Assembly (NCBI RefSeq): GCF_002157835.1
Contig: NZ_CP020811.1
Coordinates: forward strand, 1 to 64,000
DNA length: 64,000 bases
DNA from: Mycobacterium dioxanotrophicus
GTDB taxonomy: Bacteria; Actinomycetota; Actinomycetes; Mycobacteriales; Mycobacteriaceae
Direction of reading: 5' to 3'
In this document: positions 30,829-41,228 of the stretch, in pieces
Numbering within the stretch: position 1 is the first letter of the stretch
How the letters are laid out: each line of letters starts with the position of its first letter
Position numbers and translations under genes: made by a program
The notes under the pieces: generated by a model
Seen by the model: the letters and a program-made list of their open reading frames with translations, nothing else
Database searches by the model: none
What the model was told of the DNA's origin: nothing

Positions 30829-31119
30829 ATGGCAGAAAATACCGAATTACTGGCGGCATCGGGCCTTTTTGAGTCCGGTAACAAACTCGGGCTGGCGGTG
30901 CTGGGCTTCCTGGCGCTAGTCGCCCTGGTCATCGGCGCCGGATCGGCCATCAAGAAGCTCAAAGAAGGGTCGGGCGCGGCGATCACCGCCGAGATCGGCG
31001 CGATCGTGTTCGCGGTGCTGATCGGGCTGTCGGTAGGTATCGCCGCCGCGGTGACCCAGGAAGCCGAGGACGCCGGGATCCGCAACCCGGTCCGTGTGGA
31101 CAGCGTCTGGGATCGCTGA
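30829..31119 (+). CDS. Small two-TM conjugation protein (VirB2/pilin-like)
   Basis: Protein of 96 aa with two hydrophobic helices (LAVLGFLALVALVIGAG and GAIVFAVLIGLSVGIAAAV) separated by a short basic turn (KKLKEG). This is the topology of VirB2/TrbC-like pilin precursors, although no family is certain. ATG at 30829, 27 bp after the TcpC-like gene; GAGGGAA serves as ribosome site. The next gene starts three bases after its stop. Confidence 0.6.
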   Translation: MAENTELLAASGLFESGNKLGLAVLGFLALVALVIGAGSAIKKLKEGSGAAITAEIGAIVFAVLIGLSVGIAAAVTQEAEDAGIRNPVRVDSVWDR

Positions 31120-31122
31120 CCG

Positions 31123-31467
31123 ATGAGCAACGACGTCTCGGCCAAGATCTACTCCGATCAGCGCTCGCTGCCCATCCACCTCGGCGATTCCGGGGACGGT
31201 TTCACGCTGCCGTTCAAGGAGAAGTGGCGCGCCCCGGACGCCATCGCCGCGGTGCTCGGGTTCATCGTGACCGGCTCTTTGGTCACCGCCAACATCAATT
31301 CCGGCAATGCGCTGCGCTTGCTCATCATCGGCGTCGTGGTGACCGCGGCGGCGGTGTGGTCGTTGTCGAAACTGCCCGCAACCCGTCCGTCGCTGCGCAC
31401 CCGGGCCCGCTGGTGGTGGGAGAACCTGCGCCCGCAGGTCGTGTCCTCGCACCGCCCGCACCGCTAG
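31123..31467 (+). CDS. PrgI/VirB3-like small membrane protein
   Basis: Protein of 114 aa. An N-terminal beta segment (LPIHLGDSGDGFTLPF) is followed by two TM helices (AAVLGFIVTGSLV and LLIIGVVVTAAAVWSL) and a basic Trp-rich tail. In actinobacterial conjugation loci a PrgI/VirB3-like protein sits just before the VirB4-like ATPase, as here (15 bp spacing). Confidence 0.6.
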   Translation: MSNDVSAKIYSDQRSLPIHLGDSGDGFTLPFKEKWRAPDAIAAVLGFIVTGSLVTANINSGNALRLLIIGVVVTAAAVWSLSKLPATRPSLRTRARWWWENLRPQVVSSHRPHR

Positions 31468-31481
31468 AAGGGCCGGTTCGA

Positions 31482-31889
31482 ATGTCTTTGGCCACCCCGC
31501 TACGCGCGATCGGCAACCTGCGGCTGACCCCTCACGGGGTCTATGCCGACTACCTGTTGTCCGGTCAGCCGTTCATCTTCTTGTCCGAAGAGTGGCAGGA
31601 TCGCGTGGCCGCCGAGCACGCCGAGCTGTGGCGGGCACTGCCGTCGGGATCGTCGATCAGTGGCTTGACGGTGCCGGTGGCACCGCGCAGCACCGTGCGA
31701 AAGATGCTCTACAGCCATCCTGATCTGCGCCTGCGCGAGGGCGGTGAGACCGGTCTGGCGGCCGCGGCGCGGCCGTGGGTGCAGCACTGCCGCAGCTGGG
31801 AGCCGACGATCGCCGGGCACCGCGCGCGCCGGCGCATCTATTGGCTGAGCCTGCCGCTGGATTACGGTCTGGCCACGGCTTATCAGTAG
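31482..31889 (+). pseudogene. VirB4-like (SCO6880-type) transfer ATPase, 5' fragment cut by the element
   Basis: Only the first ~133 residues of what is normally a ~500 aa ATPase remain: GNLRLTPHGVYADYLLSG and PFIFLSEEWQDRVAAEH, an N-terminal domain typical of the SCO6880/VirB4-like proteins that power actinobacterial conjugation. The frame ends at 31889 with TATCAG TAG, inside the presumed left end of the second element. The Walker motifs are lost, and the remaining part is not found after the element's right end, where a different gene fragment appears. Confidence 0.65.
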
Positions 31890-31896
31890 TTAAGTA

Positions 31897-31916
31897 CATA
31901 TTGTGAGCACAATATG
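31897..31916. promoter_or_regulatory. Palindrome at the element's left end
   Basis: CATATTGTG, two bases, CACAATATG: perfect 9-bp arms. It lies just inside the proposed left end, with a second palindrome GTACATGTAC at 31944-31953. It could be the operator of the element's HTH protein or a recombinase site. Confidence 0.5.
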
Positions 31917-32044
31917 CGTGTTGAACTGCATATTTATCGTCGAGTACATGTACCCTAAGATGGTGCGTAGCAATATCAATACCCTCGCCACGCCGGTGCG
32001 GCGTGTTGCTTGCGCTCCCTGTTTTTGTGTGCGAAATTCGCCGT

Positions 32045-32800
32045 GTGAACCTACAGGAGCGGTTGCGCAAGGCGGTGTCGGATCATGGGCCGTCGTTGGC
32101 GACTCTGCGTTACGACTTGGAGGTGGTGATCCCCAAGGTTGGCCAGATGTGGCAGCCGTTGTTCGAGGATCCGTTGGATATTCACGGTCAGGCTTTTTGC
32201 ACGTGTGTGCGCCAGATGGTGTTGAGGATGCGCGAGCTTCGCAAGCCGATTCCGGGGGACACGTTGTTGACTTCTCGTGGCAGTGGGTTGTCGGTGCAGA
32301 TCGCCGATTCGCGGGGAATGGATTTTCGTGCGCGGCGGTGGCCGTCGAAGGTGTTGCACGGGGAGCGGGTTCGGGTGGTGACGCATCCAACGGGGGGCGA
32401 TCTTCGGGTGCTGCGGCCGCCGAAGGCTCAGGTCGACGAGCAGATGTTGTTGGACGAGGACGAGCCGGCGCAGTTGTTTCCGTCGCCGATTGTGACTCCG
32501 GCCGGTACACCGGATATCTTCGCCCTGTGGTGGCCGACCGACGATGGGTGGGGATTGTCGGAGGCGGTGTTGGCGTTCGTGGTGGATGTGGACAATGCGT
32601 CGCGGGTGCAGATTTTGGCAACCGAGCCGCTGCCTCCGGTCACGGACTCTCCGCTGGTGACTCCGTCGGCGCAGGGTCAGGGGCCCAGGGACGACTTCGG
32701 CGAGTACGAGCCGCCGGCGCTGGGTACGGGCGAGGATCCGAGGAGCCGGCTTAAGGGTCGTGGTGTCGGGGTCGATGCGAATGTCGGCGGGTGGCTGTTG
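32045..32800 (+). CDS. Hypothetical protein upstream of HTH-ImmA/IrrE
   Basis: About 250 aa with no recognised motif. It starts VNLQERLRKAVSDHGPSL (GTG 32045) and contains VRQMVLRMRELRKP, ARRWPSKVLHGERVRV and PDIFALWWPTDDGWGLSEAV, with an acidic C-terminus (DDFGEYEPPALGTGEDP). As printed the frame runs on into the next gene in the wrong phase. A single base change near 32750 would end it at the TGA of 32798-32800, 13 bp before the ImmA/IrrE ATG, so I place the end there. It is probably in one operon with that gene; a partner or target of the protease is plausible but unproven. Confidence 0.5.
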
Positions 32801-32813
32801 AATCGAGGTCGCA

Positions 32814-34023
32814 ATGACGACGACCGTGGACGTGTATGGGTTGCGGGTCAACCAGGCCCGGGTCATGCGCGCGATGACTGCCACTGCGGTGATGGAAGCG
32901 TTGGGCTGGAAGCATTCTCGGCTGAACCGGTTGGAGAAGTCGACCACGACGGCGTTGCCGATCGAGGATTTCGACCGGCTGGTGGCGGTGTTGCGGTTCC
33001 CGGCGAAATTTTTCACCACCGCTCCGACGTCGCGGGTGCACCAGTCGGATCTGTTGTTCCGTGCGCCGCGGTCGATCACGGCGACCGAGCGGGAGTATTT
33101 GGCGCAGTTCGCGGCATTGGCTGGGGAGTTTCTCGACGAGCTCAATGGCCGCACTCAGTTACCTGCGGTGAAGTTGCCGATACTTCCGATCGACACCGCG
33201 GTGACCCAGGCCGCTGCGGCGGTGCGTGCCAGTTGGGGTTGGAGCACGATCAGCCGATCGAGTACCTGACGCATGAGATTGAGCGCAGCGGTGTGGTGGT
33301 CGTGGTGCGCCGGTTGCTGACCTCCTCGTCACGGCGGATCCTGGGTGACGGGGATTCCACCGGCAAGATCGACAAGCATTTGGGTTATTCGGTGCGTGTC
33401 GGGGAGTTCAATACCCGGCCGTTGATCGTTGTGCGGCAATCGAATTCGTGGGAACGGACCCGCTGGACGCTGGCTCATGAGGTGGGTCATCTGGTGTTGC
33501 ATGCCTCGGGCAGCGTCACCGAGGCCTGCGAGGAGCAGGCGTCGCAGTTCGCGTCGGAGTTGTTGGCGCCGGCGGCGGTTCTGGCCAAGGAAGTGTCGCG
33601 GGCCCCGTCGCTGGCGGAGTTGTTGCCGGTGAAAGCCAAGTGGGGTGTGTCGCTGGGGGCGTTGATCAAGCACCTGCATACCTCGCAGTTGTTGACTGGG
33701 GCGCGGTTTGAGGCGTTGCGCCGCCAGCTCTACACCCGGGTCAATCCGGATACCGATACGACGTGGGGTCGGGTGGAGCCGGGCTGGAATGACCGTGAGG
33801 TGGAGCGGCCACGATTGATCAGCAAGTGGCTGGAGATGGCGTTTTCGGCGCGGTCGGCGGCGATGCTGGCCCCTATGACTTGGTGTGGCCGCAGGATCTG
33901 CTGGAGGACTTCATGGCCGGGCAGCGGGCCGCCCGGGCGCGGCGGCGGTGCGGGTGGCGGCCGGCAGCGGCAGAGCGACGGTCGGACCCGCGACAGCGGC
34001 GCCCAGTACGGGCAGCAATGTGA
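32814..34023 (+). CDS. XRE-type HTH + ImmA/IrrE metallopeptidase (copy 2)
   Basis: Same protein as at the window start, here with its ATG (MTTTVDVYGLRVNQARVM). HTH in the first 70 residues, HEVGHLVLH zinc motif, C-terminus PVRAAM. In this copy one G is missing near 33236 (four Gs against five in copy 1), and the shared T loss near 33842 recurs. Combining both copies gives a continuous reading of about 400 aa. Confidence 0.75.
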
Positions 34024-34076
34024 TTCCGTTGCGGCAGCGAAGCCGGCGCGGCTAAAACACAAGGGGGTCGGGGCCG

Positions 34077-35271
34077 GTGGCGCGAGTGCAGCGGGTGATC
34101 TTTGCCGACCAGCCTGTCACCTACACGATCGTCGGCGCCGATCATCTGCCGGTGGCCCGGCTGCGGAGTATCTGAGGTTTCTGCGTGAGGGGGCGCGTCC
34201 CCGCACACGGTGCGTGGCTACGCCGCGGGTTGGCGCGGTGGTTCACGCTGCTCGAGCACACCGGCCATCGTTGGGATGACTTCCCCACCACCCTGTTCGG
34301 GCAGTACTTGCAGTATCTGCGGACTGGTGATCTGCCCGGGACACCGCGCCTGGGTGCCCCCGAGACCAAGATGGTGACCAGTTCTTTGCAGCCACGGGCG
34401 GCTGCGGTGTTGTCGATGTATCGCTATCACGCTGATGCCGGCACCACCGAGGTGCCGTATCGGCGTTTGGTCACTCAGCGGGGCAGCTGGCGGCGCCACA
34501 CCCGCTACGTCGGGTTCCTCGACGGCGTCGGGCCCACCGCGACGGTGAGCATCCGATCTACCCGGTGCGCACCCCGCGGCGATCGGCCACCCCTGTCTTG
34601 TCGCCTGCCCAGGTGGCCACGATCCTCGATGGCTGCTCGGTGCAGCGCGACGGGGACTGGTCCGGTGGGCCGCCGGGGTGCGCAACCGGTTGTTTTTCGC
34701 TGTGCTGGCTGAAACGGGAATGCGTCTGGGCGAGGCCTTATCGCTGCGGCACAACGATTTTCATATCGGCGCCGGTGCGACCCGTGGATCGACATTGTGG
34801 AGCGCCAAGATCACCCTACGGTGCTCGGTCAAGACCGGGCCGCGGCGGATCTATGTCGGAGATGACCTGGAGGCACTGTATTCAGAGTATGTGTGGCAGC
34901 TGGTGGCGATGAACGCCGACCAGGCCGTGGCGGATCTGTCGAATCATTTTGTGTTCGTCAATCTGCAACGGGGGCCGCGGTTTTCGCCGATGCGCCAGGA
35001 GAATGTCTACGAGAAGGTCCGCGGGCTGCGCACAGCGCATCGGAGTCTGCCGCCGGATTGGTCACCGCACTGGCTGCGCCACACTCACGCCACCGCGTTG
35101 CTGCTGGCGGGGGTGCCTGAGCATGTGGTGATGCGGCGGCTGGGGCATGCCGATGTGCAGACCACGCTGTCCACCTACGGCTGGGTCACCCAGGACGCGG
35201 CGATGCGTTCACTGGCCGAGTGGAAAAACTATGTCGCCGGATGGAAAGGACTTCACGATGGCCAGCAATGA
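34077..35271 (+). CDS. tnpA: Tyrosine recombinase, TnpA-like (copy 2, frameshifted as printed)
   Basis: Counterpart of the gene at 1264. The Arg, HxxR and Tyr motifs are all present, but single-base losses in G/C runs (near 34158, 34193, 34230, 34530, 34672, 34783) break the frame where copy 1 is mostly intact. The last ~480 bp, including the catalytic HWLRHTH box, are in frame. It overlaps tnpB by 14 bp. Confidence 0.8.
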
Positions 35272-37489
35272 GGGCCGCCTGACCACACCGGTAGGCGACC
35301 TCGGTGCGGTGGCGTGGCAGGCGCAGTGGGCCCTGGTGCCCGCCGAATGGCGCCGCCCGGCCTATCAGGTGCATCTGCCCCCGGCAGATCGGGTGTTCCT
35401 GTCCCGCAAGAACGATCTGCCGCCCGCTGCGACCGCTGGGGTGTACGACTTCACCCCGCAGGCCACACCGGCGCGGTTCGCCGACGAGATCGCCTGGTGG
35501 GTGTGGGTGTGCTACCACGAGGGGCTGCGCAAGATCGAGCATTCCCTGCTGCGCTGGGCCACCCAGGCCATCAGCGCCGCCGCGGCCGAGTACCGCAGTG
35601 CGCACGGCCGCCACCCGGTGAGCATCACCGACCTGGCGGTCAACGACATGGTGCGCCACGCGGTCGTGGTGTTCGAGCGGCGCAATGCGCGGCTGCCCGC
35701 CGGCGGCACACGCCGCAATATTGTGGGCCTGATCGAGCATCTGCACCTGTTTGTGTCGGTGCGGGCCAGCGCCATCGACTGGTGGGCCTATGACACCTGG
35801 GATCTGCGGGCCGATCCACGGATCCCGCAACGCGAACACGAACCGTGCCACGAGAAGACGGTGCGCATCGGGGCGATCGAACCAGCGTGGCTGCGCGAAG
35901 GGGTGCGGTTTTGGCTGCGCACCTGCCTGGATGCGGAGTTGCTGCGCTGGTCATCGGCAGTCGATCGTGCCCGCGAGATGGCGCGCCACTTCGGTGAATT
36001 CGTGATCGCGCGTGGCTACACCGATCCCGTCTTATCCGATGACCCGGCGCAGCTACGCCTGATTTTCACTACCTACAACGAATACCTGCGCTCCCCGGCC
36101 GCGGCTGCCCGACCTGACAAGCCGTTGTCTGCCACGGCGATCGGCGACAGCCAATCTCAGATCCAGAGCTTCTACACGTTCATGCTCGACCATGCACCCG
36201 AGGCCGCGGCAGCCACCGGCGATGCGCGTTGGGAGAACCTGTCCGCGGCGCACACCCGGTTGTGGGGGCCGGCGTTTCGCACCCGCCGCGCCCACCGCAC
36301 CCGGGAATTGACCTGGTACTCCACTGGAGAACTGCAGCAGATGCTGGCCTACCTCGACGTGCTCGCCGCCCAACGGGGCGCCCTGGTGTCGGTGACCCAT
36401 CCCGATGGCACCGTGTCGCTGATCAAAGGCCTCGGCGACCCCCAGGCCGCCCGGATCTGGCTGCTGCAAGCACTGACTGGGCGGCGGGCCTCAGAAATTC
36501 TCATGCTCGATCACCACCCGCTCGAAGCGATCCCCGGCGCGGCGCGGCCCACCGCCACCGATGACCCCGATGTGTTCGTGGCCAAACTGCGCTACCAACA
36601 GACCAAAGTCGACGGGGTCATCCCCACCATCCTGGTCGAGCAGGCCGTGGTCAACGTCATCGCCGAGCAACAGCGCTGGCTCGCCGACACCCACCCCAGC
36701 CTCACCCCGAAATACCTGTTCATCGCGGTCAAACAAAACCTGGCCGGGCGCCGGCCCCGCCCGTATGCGACGTATCGGGCCTCCCTGGACAAGCTCGATG
36801 CCATCCATGGTCTCAGCGATGCTGCGGGAAACCCGTTGCGGTTCACCCAAACGCATCGGCTGCGCCACACCCGGGCCACCGAACTGCTCAACGACGGCGT
36901 GCCGATCCACGTCGTCCAGCGCTACCTGGGCCACAAGAGCCCCGAGATGACCATGCGTTATGCCGCGACACTGGCCGCGACCGCCGAAGCGGAGTTCCTC
37001 AAACACAAGAAGATCGGCGCTCACGGCACCGACATCGGAATCAGCCCGTCTGACATGTTGGACATGACCCAGCTCTCAGTGCGCACCGACCGGGTCTTGC
37101 CCAACGGGGTGTGCCTGCTGCCGCCACTGAAAACCTGCGACAAGGGCAACGCCTGTCTGTCGTGCGGGCATTTCGCCACCGACGCCACCCACCTCGACGA
37201 ACTCAAAGATCAGCACGCCAAGACCACGGCGCTGGTCGAGATCAGACGTCAGCAGTACCGCCGGCGCACCGGCCGCGAACTCACCGATGACAACGTATGG
37301 GTCGCCCAACGCCTGCGCGAATTGCATTCCCTGCAAGCCATCCTGGACCGCCTGACCGCAGATCAACGCACCCATCAGGAGGCGATCGCCGGGGCCGGGA
37401 CGGCCAACCGCATCCCGCTGCAACCTGTGGCCACCCGCGGTGCGCACGATTCAGCACTGCGCAAAGCCGATCCTCACACACCCGCATGA
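35258..37489 (+). CDS. tnpB: Tyrosine recombinase, TnpB-like (copy 2, intact)
   Basis: Uninterrupted 743-aa recombinase, so this is the reference for copy 1. The N-terminal half has WQAQWALVPAEWRRPAYQV and a long helical region. The catalytic domain carries TGRRASEIL, HRLRHTRAT and LGHKSPEMTMRYAAT. The downstream Cys cluster is CLLPPLKTCDKGNACLSCG. It is larger than Tn554 TnpB (630 aa). The N-terminal 15 residues differ strongly from copy 1, although flanking sequence is almost identical. Confidence 0.88.
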   Translation: MASNEGRLTTPVGDLGAVAWQAQWALVPAEWRRPAYQVHLPPADRVFLSRKNDLPPAATAGVYDFTPQATPARFADEIAWWVWVCYHEGLRKIEHSLLRWATQAISAAAAEYRSAHGRHPVSITDLAVNDMVRHAVVVFERRNARLPAGGTRRNIVGLIEHLHLFVSVRASAIDWWAYDTWDLRADPRIPQREHEPCHEKTVRIGAIEPAWLREGVRFWLRTCLDAELLRWSSAVDRAREMARHFGEFVIARGYTDPVLSDDPAQLRLIFTTYNEYLRSPAAAARPDKPLSATAIGDSQSQIQSFYTFMLDHAPEAAAATGDARWENLSAAHTRLWGPAFRTRRAHRTRELTWYSTGELQQMLAYLDVLAAQRGALVSVTHPDGTVSLIKGLGDPQAARIWLLQALTGRRASEILMLDHHPLEAIPGAARPTATDDPDVFVAKLRYQQTKVDGVIPTILVEQAVVNVIAEQQRWLADTHPSLTPKYLFIAVKQNLAGRRPRPYATYRASLDKLDAIHGLSDAAGNPLRFTQTHRLRHTRATELLNDGVPIHVVQRYLGHKSPEMTMRYAATLAATAEAEFLKHKKIGAHGTDIGISPSDMLDMTQLSVRTDRVLPNGVCLLPPLKTCDKGNACLSCGHFATDATHLDELKDQHAKTTALVEIRRQQYRRRTGRELTDDNVWVAQRLRELHSLQAILDRLTADQRTHQEAIAGAGTANRIPLQPVATRGAHDSALRKADPHTPA

Positions 37490-37895
37490 CCGTCACCCCC
37501 GCCTCCCTCACCGCCCTTGAGGCCAGCGCCCGCAAACGCAGCGCCGACGTCGAGGCCCGTATCGATCGGCCCTGAAGAAGATGCGCAAGCAGGGCCTCGA
37601 CATCAACGTCAGCAGCCTGGCCCGCCACGCCGGAGTGTCACGCAGCGTCATCCACCGCCGCCCCCAACTGCGAGAACAGATCCGCACCACCCAGCCGCTG
37701 GCCGCCGCCCCCGATCCACCGCCACCACCGGCTACCAACACCGAGAGCAGCATCATCACCGCACTACGGACCCGCCTGAAGGCACGAGACGCCCAGATCG
37801 CCGACCTGAAAGCCCAACTGCGCGAACGCGACCACATCATCGCGACCCTGCACGGGCAACTGGCCCGCAAACCCCACCCGGACACCAACTCCTAG
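37486..37895 (+). CDS. tnpC: TnpC-like small transposition protein, DUF6262 type (copy 2)
   Basis: Same HTH plus coiled-coil protein as at 4673, ending KPHPDTNS. One G is missing near 37570 (ATCGGCCCTG against ATCGGGCCCTG in copy 1), which breaks the frame as printed. It starts in the ATGA overlap with tnpB. The stop overlaps the stop of the convergent tetR1 remnant. Confidence 0.75.
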
Positions 37896-38914
37896 CTGGC
37901 TGGTTGTGCGGGTCGCTGCGTGGTTTGTGCGGTGATGAAGTCGTCGACGATGCGGGTGCAGTCGTGGTGGCCGATGGCGCGCAGGCCGGTCATGCGGGCA
38001 AAGACCAGGGGGCCGACCAGTTGGCACAGTGCCAGTTCGATGTCGAGTTCACCGAGTTGGTCGAGGGTTTCGGGACTGTGCAGGATTTCGTCGAAAGGCC
38101 GTCGGTACTGCTCGATCACCCGGGTGCGCAGCATGCTGGCAGTGGCGTGGTGACCGGTATCGCTGTCGCTGTCGTGTGTTTCGGTGGGGCCCAACGCGGC
38201 CCAGGCCAAGGTGGTGACGTGCAGCGGCGCTTCGGCGAACAGGTCGGCTTGGCGCGAGAGCAGTTCGACGAGCCGCTCACGCAGGGTGCCGCTGGTCGGG
38301 GCGGGCGCGATGACTTGGGGCAGCAGTCGTTCGAAGGTGGCCGCGAGCAGTTGTGAGGAACTGTTGAAGTGGCGGTAGAGGGTGGTGCGGGCGACCTTGG
38401 AGGCTTTGGTGACCGCGTCGATGGTGACGGCTTCGATCCCACCGGTTTTGAGCAGGTTGGCCGCGGCGTCGAGCAGCCGGGTGCGTGATCGGGTGCGGCG
38501 CGGGTCGACGTCGTCCTCGTCGTCGGGTGCCGCCGCGGGTTCTGTTGATGGCGCTAAAGAAGACTGCCCAGAGATGCTAAGCGAAATTGCCCAGTTGGCT
38601 TGAGTGGCTAAGGTTAGCAGGTTCGTCGTTGCAGGGGAACGATTGTGCCGTCGCCGGGGGGTGCTGGGGCGGGCAGCTTCTGGAGTGGTCAGCAAAGCGA
38701 CGATGGTGATGGGTTCGCCGCAATGCGGGCAGGAACGGGTGGCGGCCGGCTGTGGGGCGGGTGGCCGGGCCTCGGTGACGGTGGCGGCGGTGTCGCTGTG
38801 TTTGCGTTGCTCCCAGGCGTGTTTGCGGCAGCGGTCTGAGCAGTAGATCTTGGTCGGTGTGGTGGCGGTGAATTCGGTCCAGCAGGCTTGGCAGGAACGG
38901 GTCTCAGCTGACAT
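37892..38914 (-). pseudogene. tetR1 (copy 2) fused in frame to an IS21 zinc-ribbon ORF
   Basis: IS21 insertion separates the first 14 codons of tetR1 (41229-41267) from the rest. An IS-borne small ORF starting at 38914 just past istB (MSAETRSCQACWTEF, CSDRCRKHAWEQRK, CPHCGEPI: three Cys pairs) runs through the IS end without a stop and joins tetR1 in frame at EPAAAPDDEDD. The fused frame has about 340 codons and keeps the whole TetR HTH (VARTTLYRHFNSSSQLL) and ligand domain, with no frameshift here. So the repressor may still be made as a fusion from the IS. Confidence 0.75.
38542..38545. repeat. Target-site duplication CTGT, left side
   Basis: CTGT precedes the IS here and follows it at 41225-41228. 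Copy 1 has a single CTGT at the matching place, which proves the insertion point. Confidence 0.85.
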
Positions 38915-39691
38915 GGGCGGCGACCGCCTTACGCATCGTTTCGGCGGTGGCTTGGTGGTTGCGCAGCCGGTAGCTGGGTCCGTCGATACCGACCACGGTG
39001 GCGCGGTGCAGTAGCCTGTCCAACATGGCGGCTGCGACGGTGGCGTCTCCGAAAGCGGTTGCCCAGTCAGCGATCCCAACATTGGTTGTCAGAATCGTAC
39101 TCGACTTCAGATACCGTTGGTTGATCACCTGGAACAACGCGGATGCCCATCGCCGGGCAGCGGAAGGTAGCCAAGTTCGTCAATCACCAACAGTTTCGGT
39201 CCGGCGAAGAACCGCATGCAGGTGTGCCAGCGGCCTTCCAGGGCGGCTTTGTGGCAGCGGGCCGCCAGGTCGGCGGCGGTGGTGAAATACACCCGGTGGC
39301 CGGCCTCGACCGCGCCGCGGGCCAACGCGACGGCCAGCATGGTCTTGCCGACCCCGGGTGGGCCGACGAACAGCACGTTGGCCGCGTCGTCGAGGAAGCG
39401 CAGACTGGCCAGGTCGTTGATCAGTTTGGCGTCGACCCCGGGCTGGGCGGCGAAATCGAAATCGGCCATGGTCCAGGGTTCGGGCAGACAGGCGAACCGC
39501 AACCGTGAGGTCAGCCGGCGGGCTTCGGTGGCGTTGACCTCGATCTCCAACAGCCGCTCCAAAGCGGCGGTCAGGGACAGGTTTTCGGCGCGGGCGGCAT
39601 CGAGGATGCGGGGTAGCGCTTCGGCTGCGTCGCCGAGTTTCAGATAGGACAGATGTGCCCGGAGTTGTTGGTATCGGCGGGCTTCGCTCAT
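38904..39691 (-). CDS. istB: IstB, AAA+ transposition helper (frameshifted as printed)
   Basis: AAA+ ATPase of the IstB/DnaC family, about 262 aa. Walker A is VGPPGVGKTMLAVALA, Walker B LLVIDELGYLPL. It binds target DNA and activates the IstA transposase. ATG at 39691 (MSEARRYQQLRAHLS). The frame breaks near 39145, where GATGGGCAT must have one more G; the reading then continues FQVINQRYLKSSTILTTN to the end. 26 bp after istA. Confidence 0.85.
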
Positions 39692-39716
39692 CTGTGGGAC
39701 GGTTTTGCTCAAGGGG

Positions 39717-41077
39717 TTACTCCTGGTTCTGTTCGGTTGGATGGTGTTGGGGAACAACGGATAGCCGTGCTGCGGTCGCCGCATAGACGGCCAGATCGAT
39801 CACTACCTTCTGGCGGGATCGTTCGCCGGGGCACCACGCAGCCGCGCGGCCTCGGCAACGGCGGCCACCGAGGGCGGTCGCCGGGTCTTATGAGTGCAAG
39901 GCCTGGCCGTCGAGAACCCCGATAGCACTGCCTGTTCGAGCGCGACGACGTGACCGGCATCGCGCACCACCGCGCCGCTGCCGTCGACCGCGCGGCGGTG
40001 CGCGGCAACAACGGCTCCCGATGCCGTGGTCAATTGCACGGTGTCAGAGCCCAGGCGGTGGGTGACGGTCACCGTGGCCCGGCCAGCCCGGCGGCACCGA
40101 GTACTGATTGCCCCGCCAGGACACCAACGCTTGTGGAGTGACGATGCGGTGTTCGGTCAACTCGGCCGGATACGAACCCGTCGGCAGTGACCGTAGTGGT
40201 TCGGCATCGGCCAGGGCGCCGACGGTGGTGGCCTGCCCGTCGCGGCGCCGGCGGCGCCCGTCGAGCTTCACGCACAGCCGGTCCAGCGACGCCTGGGCTT
40301 GCTCGATCGTGGTGTCGTCGGTGACGGTGCGCCACCAGCGTTGGGCGGCAGCGTGATTGGACTTCTCCACCACACCCTTGCGGTTGCCCCGTCGTGGCGG
40401 GCACACATCGACGGCGACAGCGTAGTGTTTGGCCACCCCGGCGAACGCCGCGGTGATCCGGCCCGATTCGGGATGACATACCGTGGCCATCCGGTCGAAC
40501 CGCCACCGCTGGGTGACCCCACCCAACCGGATGCTGACCGCCTCGATCGCTTCCACGACGTGCGCGAAGTCCTCGGCCGGGCCAGCGCCCCGCGCCAGCG
40601 GCTCGAATGGGCCAACGCCCCGACCAGCAGGTGGGCATGCCGGTCAGCCGCCCACGATGCTGGTGGATCGGGCAGCTCGACCCAGTCCCACTGAGTCTCG
40701 ACCCCGGGCGGATGATCGATGACCGCGACGTCGCGGCCCTTGACCGACTGACACGGCTCGCAATGCGGTCGCAGCCCCAGGTTTCGGATTGCCAGGGTCA
40801 GCGACGGATACGAGCCGGTAAAACCTAGCTCGACGAGTTCGTCGAACAGGGTTGAGGCCCACAGGTGCGGATCGTCAGCCAGGCGGATCCGGCAGTACTC
40901 GACGAACGGATCGATCACCAGCGGTTCAGAGCGTTGGCGTTGCCCGGGTACTCGTTCCCCAGCCAGATAGGCCCGAACGGTTCGGCGATTGATCCCGAGA
41001 TGGCGAGCGATCGCCGATATCGACCAACCCTGCTCCCGAAGCGCATGCGCTTCCACATCACCCTCCAGCGACAGCAA
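39717..41077 (-). CDS. istA: IstA, DDE transposase of IS21 (frameshifted as printed)
   Basis: IS21-type transposase, about 450 aa. N-terminal HTH (EQGWSISAIARHLGINRRTVRAYLAG) is followed by the DDE core with Asp in QWDWVELP, and the FAGVAKHYAVAVDVC and KGVVEKSNHAAAQRWW segment with the Glu. The frame shifts near 40590, 40075 and 39812 through one-base losses in short G runs; with these repaired the protein ends at 39717. ATG at 41077. It is likely functional if the losses are sequencing errors. Confidence 0.8.
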
Positions 41078-41224
41078 ACGACGGCCCTCCCATTCATCAG
41101 CGGAAACACAACTCCGCTGACGATGAGCAGAACCCCGACAAGCAGTCCGACGACACGCCGAACCACCGCTGCCAACTGGGCACTTTCAATTAGCGAGACT
41201 GAGCACTTTCACTTAGCGCCATCA

Positions 41225-41228
41225 CTGT
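41225..41228. repeat. Target-site duplication CTGT, right side
   Basis: Matches 38542-38545 and abuts the 5' remnant of tetR1. Confidence 0.85.

Larger units (their letters stand above)
38546..41224 (-). mobile_element. IS21-family insertion sequence
   Basis: A 2679-bp element with perfect 12-bp ends TGATGGCGCTAA / TTAGCGCCATCA and inner inverted copies (GCCCAGTTGGC near 38585, GCCAACTGGGC near 41171), as in the multiple terminal sites of IS21. It carries istA, istB and a small zinc-ribbon ORF, all on the minus strand. It sits in tetR1 of copy 2 and is absent from copy 1, so it arrived after the two copies separated. Confidence 0.9.

Noticed and set aside
32801..34279. Continuation of the hypothetical gene at 32045 through the whole ImmA/IrrE gene in another phase
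   Set aside because: The zinc-protease reading is clearly the coding one in part of this range, and long open antiphase frames are common at this GC content; a one-base loss explains the run-on.
38546..41224. Composite transposon made by two IS copies
   Set aside because: Only one IS21 copy is present in the window; the larger repeat is the recombinase-trio element.
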